Assembly: GCA_027491155.1 (NCBI GenBank) | Contig: JAIXWR010000037.1 | Coordinates: forward strand, 62,001 to 126,000 | Length of the DNA: 64,000 nucleotides | Direction: 5' to 3' | Origin: Verrucomicrobiaceae bacterium | GTDB lineage: Bacteria; Verrucomicrobiota; Verrucomicrobiia; Verrucomicrobiales; Akkermansiaceae | Made by a program: the position numbers and the translations under genes | Notes under the pieces: model-generated | What the model was told of the DNA's origin: nothing | Seen by the model: only the letters and a program-made list of their open reading frames with translations | The model's database searches: none | Shown: piece after piece, positions 61,147-64,000 of the stretch | How positions within the stretch are numbered: the stretch's first letter is position 1 | Layout: every line of letters begins with the position of its first letter

Positions 61147-62004
61147 ATGCCCCGCATCCTCATCACCCTCGGGGACCCCGCGGGCATCGGCCCCGAGGTC
61201 GTCGAAAAGGCCCTCGCCTCGGGCCTCCTGCCCTCCGGCTTCGACTTCGAAGTCCTCGGCGAAGCTTCGGGCTTCACCCCGGGACGACCGGATTCCCGTT
61301 CGGCACAAGCGGCACTCGATGCGCTTGAAGCGTCCGTTCGAATCCTAAAGTCGGACCCGAATGCAGTGGCCGTCGTCACCGCCCCGGTTTCCAAAGAGAC
61401 CCTTCAGAACTCGGGATTCCCTTTTCCGGGCCAGACGGAATTTTTCGCGGAACGATTTGGAATTCAGGACTTTGCCATGTGCCTCAGCGGCCGAACCCTG
61501 AGCGTCGGACTGGCCACCATTCACATTCCTCTAGCGGCCGTTTCAACCACCCTCAGCGAAGAGCGGATCGTCACCACGGGCCGGCTTCTGGCCGACTTCG
61601 CCTGCCGCCGATTCCACCGCACCCCGCGGATCGCCGTCGCCGGGCTCAACCCCCACGCCGGCGAAAACGGTCGTTTCGGCGACGAGGAAGCCCGGATCAT
61701 CACCCCGGCGATCGAGACCCTGAACCGCGAGCTACCCGGGGTGTTTTCCGGCCCCCATGTCCCCGACGCCGTCTTCCGCCAGGCTGCAACCGGCGAGTTC
61801 GACGCGGTGCTGGCGATGTATCACGACCAGGGCCTGATCCCGCTCAAGCTGCTCGATTTCGACACCGGCGTGAACGTGACCCTAGGCCTGCCCAAACCCC
61901 GGACCAGCCCCGGCCACGGCACGGCTTTCGATATCGCCGGAAAAGGAATCGCCCGACCCGACTCGATGATCCACGCGATCCGGTTGGCCTGCGAACTCGC
62001 CTGA
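61147..62004 (+). CDS. pdxA: 4-hydroxythreonine-4-phosphate dehydrogenase PdxA
   Basis: 285 residues, about 40 shorter than the common form. Signatures: LGDPAGIGPEVVEKAL at the start, VTAPVSKETLQNSGFPFPGQTEFF near residue 78, GLNPHAGENGRFGDEE near residue 163 (metal-binding His), and YHDQGLIPLKLLDFDTGVNVTLGLP near residue 222. The missing residues lie near the start, between the first strand and residue 60. It oxidises 4-phosphohydroxy-threonine in pyridoxal phosphate synthesis. The stretch at about 61300-61540 has less GC-biased codons than the rest. It follows the SurA-like gene. Confidence 0.94.
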   Translation: MPRILITLGDPAGIGPEVVEKALASGLLPSGFDFEVLGEASGFTPGRPDSRSAQAALDALEASVRILKSDPNAVAVVTAPVSKETLQNSGFPFPGQTEFFAERFGIQDFAMCLSGRTLSVGLATIHIPLAAVSTTLSEERIVTTGRLLADFACRRFHRTPRIAVAGLNPHAGENGRFGDEEARIITPAIETLNRELPGVFSGPHVPDAVFRQAATGEFDAVLAMYHDQGLIPLKLLDFDTGVNVTLGLPKPRTSPGHGTAFDIAGKGIARPDSMIHAIRLACELA

Positions 62005-62007
62005 CCC

Positions 62008-62796
62008 ATGCTCTACGACAACTCCGCCGACGTCATCCGCAAGGCCCTGCGCGGCCTGGACCTCGCACCTTCCGCCGCCGCGAACCGCTGCGACCTGCCG
62101 GAACGCGAGGTTCTGACTGCCAGCCGCAACCCCGCCTCGCCAGCCATCCTGAGCCGCCTCGCGACCGCACTCCATCTCGATGCCGAGGCCTTGACCCACC
62201 TCGATCACTATCAGGCGCCGAACCCAACACTAGATTCCATCAATCGCTTGGAACTTCCGTTTGATACGGAAACCGTGAATGCGTGGCTGGTTGATGCCGG
62301 CGGAGGGGAGTGGTTGCTGTTCGATACCGGAGATGGCCCGGAGGATGTCCGGAACCAGCTCGATCTGCGGGGAATCGGTCGGGTTGGTGTGTGGATCACC
62401 CACAGCCACGGCGATCACACCGGCGGCCTCCCCGGACTGCGGGATATAATGGCCTTCCTCGCCGGCCCGGAGCAGGGCGAAATCCTGCGGCCCGGAATGC
62501 AGCTCCAGCGGGGACACCTGAACATCCGGGTGATCGGCCTGCCCGGCCACTGCCCCGGAGCGCTGGGTTATGTCGTGAGCGGCCTACCCGTCCCGGTATG
62601 CGTCACCGGCGACGCGCTGTTCGCGGGCTCGATCGGCGGTTGCGCCCCCGGCGAACCCTACCGGCAGGCCTTGGAAGCGCTGCGGAAGGAAGTGATGACG
62701 CTGCCCGACGAGGCCATCCTGCTCCCCGGCCACGGACCGGCGACGACGGTGGGCAGCGAGCGGAAGGCAAATCCGTTTTTGGCATCACCAATGTAG
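62008..62796 (+). CDS. MBL-fold hydrolase with N-terminal helix-turn-helix-like domain
   Basis: 262 residues, 3 bp after pdxA. Residues about 1-65 look like an XRE-type helix-turn-helix (VIRKALRGLDLAPSAAANRC followed by AILSRLATALHLDAEALTHL). Residues 75-255 are an MBL domain with the zinc motif H132-S-H134-G-D136-H137 and LPGHCPGALGYVV, as in glyoxalase II-like enzymes; the C-terminus NPFLASPM is also typical of that family. The last two codons and the TAG stop are provided by the REPIN that begins at 62792. The substrate is unknown. Confidence 0.85.
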   Translation: MLYDNSADVIRKALRGLDLAPSAAANRCDLPEREVLTASRNPASPAILSRLATALHLDAEALTHLDHYQAPNPTLDSINRLELPFDTETVNAWLVDAGGGEWLLFDTGDGPEDVRNQLDLRGIGRVGVWITHSHGDHTGGLPGLRDIMAFLAGPEQGEILRPGMQLQRGHLNIRVIGLPGHCPGALGYVVSGLPVPVCVTGDALFAGSIGGCAPGEPYRQALEALRKEVMTLPDEAILLPGHGPATTVGSERKANPFLASPM

Positions 62797-62921
62797 CGGC
62801 CGTCTGCGACCGCCGCACTCTGTCAAGAAGCCACCCCGACCGCCTGCCTCACCCACCCAGATAGAACAACGCCTACCCGTCGCTTCCCCTCAACCACCGG
62901 CGGTCGCAGACCGCCGCTACA
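62792..62921. repeat. REPIN, TGTAGCGGCGGTC family, copy 2
   Basis: 130 bp with ends TGTAGCGGCCGTCTGCGACC and GGTCGCAGACCGCCGCTACA. Reversed, it aligns with the element at 17598-17727 (equal length, matching ends and several inner blocks). Its first bases give the MBL gene its TAG stop, and it ends 11 bp before the SDR gene stop on the other strand. Confidence 0.88.
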
Positions 62922-62931
62922 TTCCGGATCG

Positions 62932-63729
62932 CTACCTCCGCGGCCGCAGGCTCATCACGAGACGGACGGCTACAATCGGCAGCAGCGAAATACCCAGCGC
63001 CGCGGCGGCCACTTTCCAGCCGGGATAAACGCGCGGCCGGTCGGCGGCGAGACCCTCCAAGGCCTCCCGCACCACCTGCTCCTGGGTGACGTAAAACCAC
63101 TCCCGCGCCCCGAAATCGGTCCCGGGCGCGCGTCCGGCCACTTCGCCGAACTCGGTGTGAACCGGGCCGGGGCAAAGCGCCATCACCCGGATGCCGTGCT
63201 CGCGGACCTCGATCCGGAGCGCTTCGGAAAAACTGCTCACATACGCCTTGGTCGCCGCATAGACCGCGAAGTCCGGGATCGGCAAGAGGCTGGCCAGCGA
63301 GCTGACGTTGAGAATCGCCCCGCTCCGCCGCTCGATCATCGTCGGCAGCAGCGCGTGGGTCAGGTGGGTCAGCGCCTCGACATTCAGCCGCAGCATCGAC
63401 TCCACCTTCATCCAGTCGGACGTCACGAACTCGCCGTAATCGCCCATCCCGGCGTTGTTCACCAGGAGGTCGGGCACCAGGCCCTTGGAAAGCAAATGGC
63501 CCACGGCCTGCAGCCGGGCGGACGGATCGGTCAGATCCGCCTCCAGCGGCAGGACCCGCAGGCCCGGGTGGCCCCTTTCCAGTTCGCCCGCCAGCTCCAC
63601 CAGGCGCTCCGCCCGACGGGCGATGATCACCAAGGTCCCGCACTGCGGGGCGAGCTGCCGGGCGAACTCGGCCCCGATGCCGGCGGAGGCGCCGGTCACC
63701 AGGGCACAGGAGTAAGGGGTCGGCGGCAC
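62932..63729 (-). CDS. Short-chain dehydrogenase/reductase
   Basis: 265 residues. Classical SDR: nucleotide motif TGASAGIG (about 12-19), NNAG near residue 90, catalytic Ser in NVSSLASL and Y157-x3-K161 in YAATKAYVS. A C-terminal hydrophobic helix (about 240-258) with a basic end could anchor it in the membrane, as in DltE/RDH-like SDRs. It uses NAD(P)H; the substrate is unknown. It starts 5 bp after the partial gene that ends at 63734 on the same strand, so the two may form one unit. Confidence 0.93.
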   Translation of the reverse strand: MPPTPYSCALVTGASAGIGAEFARQLAPQCGTLVIIARRAERLVELAGELERGHPGLRVLPLEADLTDPSARLQAVGHLLSKGLVPDLLVNNAGMGDYGEFVTSDWMKVESMLRLNVEALTHLTHALLPTMIERRSGAILNVSSLASLLPIPDFAVYAATKAYVSSFSEALRIEVREHGIRVMALCPGPVHTEFGEVAGRAPGTDFGAREWFYVTQEQVVREALEGLAADRPRVYPGWKVAAAALGISLLPIVAVRLVMSLRPRR

Positions 63730-63733
63730 GAAA

Positions 63734-64000
63734 TCAGGCGACGGGTTCGGCCTGCGGCTGCTGCTGGACCTGGACGATCCGCAGCGGCAGGCGCATCAGG
63801 AGGTCGCCGTCGCAGCCGAGGTCGATCGAGTAGATGCCCGACTTCGGGAAACGGAGGCCCTGGAGGTTCAGGATCACGTTGCGGGTCAGGAAAGGAGTGC
63901 CGGCCGGAAGCTGCACCTCGAACTCCGGTTCGATCGGCATGTTCTGGGGATCGAGCGCCTCGCCGTCCTCGTTGATGATGTTGATCGACAGCTTGTGGCG
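63734..64000 (-). CDS. Beta-rich protein of unknown function, 5' end beyond window
   Basis: The frame is open to the window edge, giving at least 88 residues before the TGA at 63736-63734. The segments INIINEDGEALDP and GIYSIDLGCDGDLLMRLPLR suggest a beta-sandwich with alternating polar and hydrophobic residues and no signal in the visible part. The true start lies outside the window. A verrucomicrobial sandwich-domain family of unknown role is possible, but I do not recognise it with confidence. Confidence 0.7.
   Translation of the reverse strand, partial: RHKLSINIINEDGEALDPQNMPIEPEFEVQLPAGTPFLTRNVILNLQGLRFPKSGIYSIDLGCDGDLLMRLPLRIVQVQQQPQAEPVA

Overview
The window is high-GC, almost fully coding DNA from a bacterium of the PVC group, most likely a verrucomicrobium of the Luteolibacter/Verrucomicrobiaceae type. 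This is inferred from gene content (DUF1501, DUF1800, DUF1549/DUF1553 cytochrome proteins, DUF1080, an ECF sigma factor with FecR-type regulator, several Tat-like signals), not from a marker-gene comparison. No phage, integrase, transposase or CRISPR array was seen. Small palindromic repeats are unusually abundant.

Layout. 1-4.2 kb: a partial lipoprotein, a membrane protein and a DUF1800/DUF1501 pair. 4.3-7.2 kb: a CHASE-PAS histidine kinase with a single-domain response regulator. 7.2-11.0 kb: DUF1080 protein, polyprenyl diphosphate synthase, nrdR, an unknown protein and a HIT protein. 11.0-14.1 kb: molybdenum cofactor genes (moaE, moaD, moeA, moaC, mog) and a tRNA-Arg(CCT). 14.2-17.6 kb: a lipid A/core operon (acyltransferase, ELM1-like protein, GT4). 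17.7-26.0 kb: small genes, then a minus-strand ECF sigma/FecR-discoidin/DUF1553/DUF1501/TIM-barrel group. 26.2-28.8 kb: a small membrane protein and a large FAD oxidoreductase. 28.8-33.7 kb: a compact operon of two WXG100-like small proteins, a coiled-coil protein and a triple-module FtsK/SpoIIIE ATPase, resembling a minimal type VII-like secretion system. 33.8-38.2 kb: a fused 5-oxoprolinase and a dienelactone hydrolase. 38.3-44.0 kb: polysaccharide export (Wzt, Wzm, a duplicated GT2 and another GT2). 44.2-53.8 kb: respiratory complex I genes nuoG-H-I-(small gene)-J-K-L-M-N. 53.9-64 kb: mixed housekeeping genes (acetylglutamate synthase-like, beta-CASP hydrolase, double thioredoxin, PpiC isomerase, PdxA, MBL protein, SDR).

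Most notable: (1) the type VII-like operon, whose two small proteins share the spaced motif S-W-x-D-x4-F-x2-E-[FY]-L; (2) two identical 18-bp palindromes, TTGTGAAATTTTTCACAA, one before the polyprenyl (quinone side chain) synthase and one before nuoG, matching the Rex redox-repressor operator and joining two parts of the respiratory chain into one regulon; (3) at least three families of REP/REPIN-like palindromes, which sit between genes, supply stop codons to flanking genes and, in nuoG and probably nuoN, lie in frame inside conserved coding sequence.
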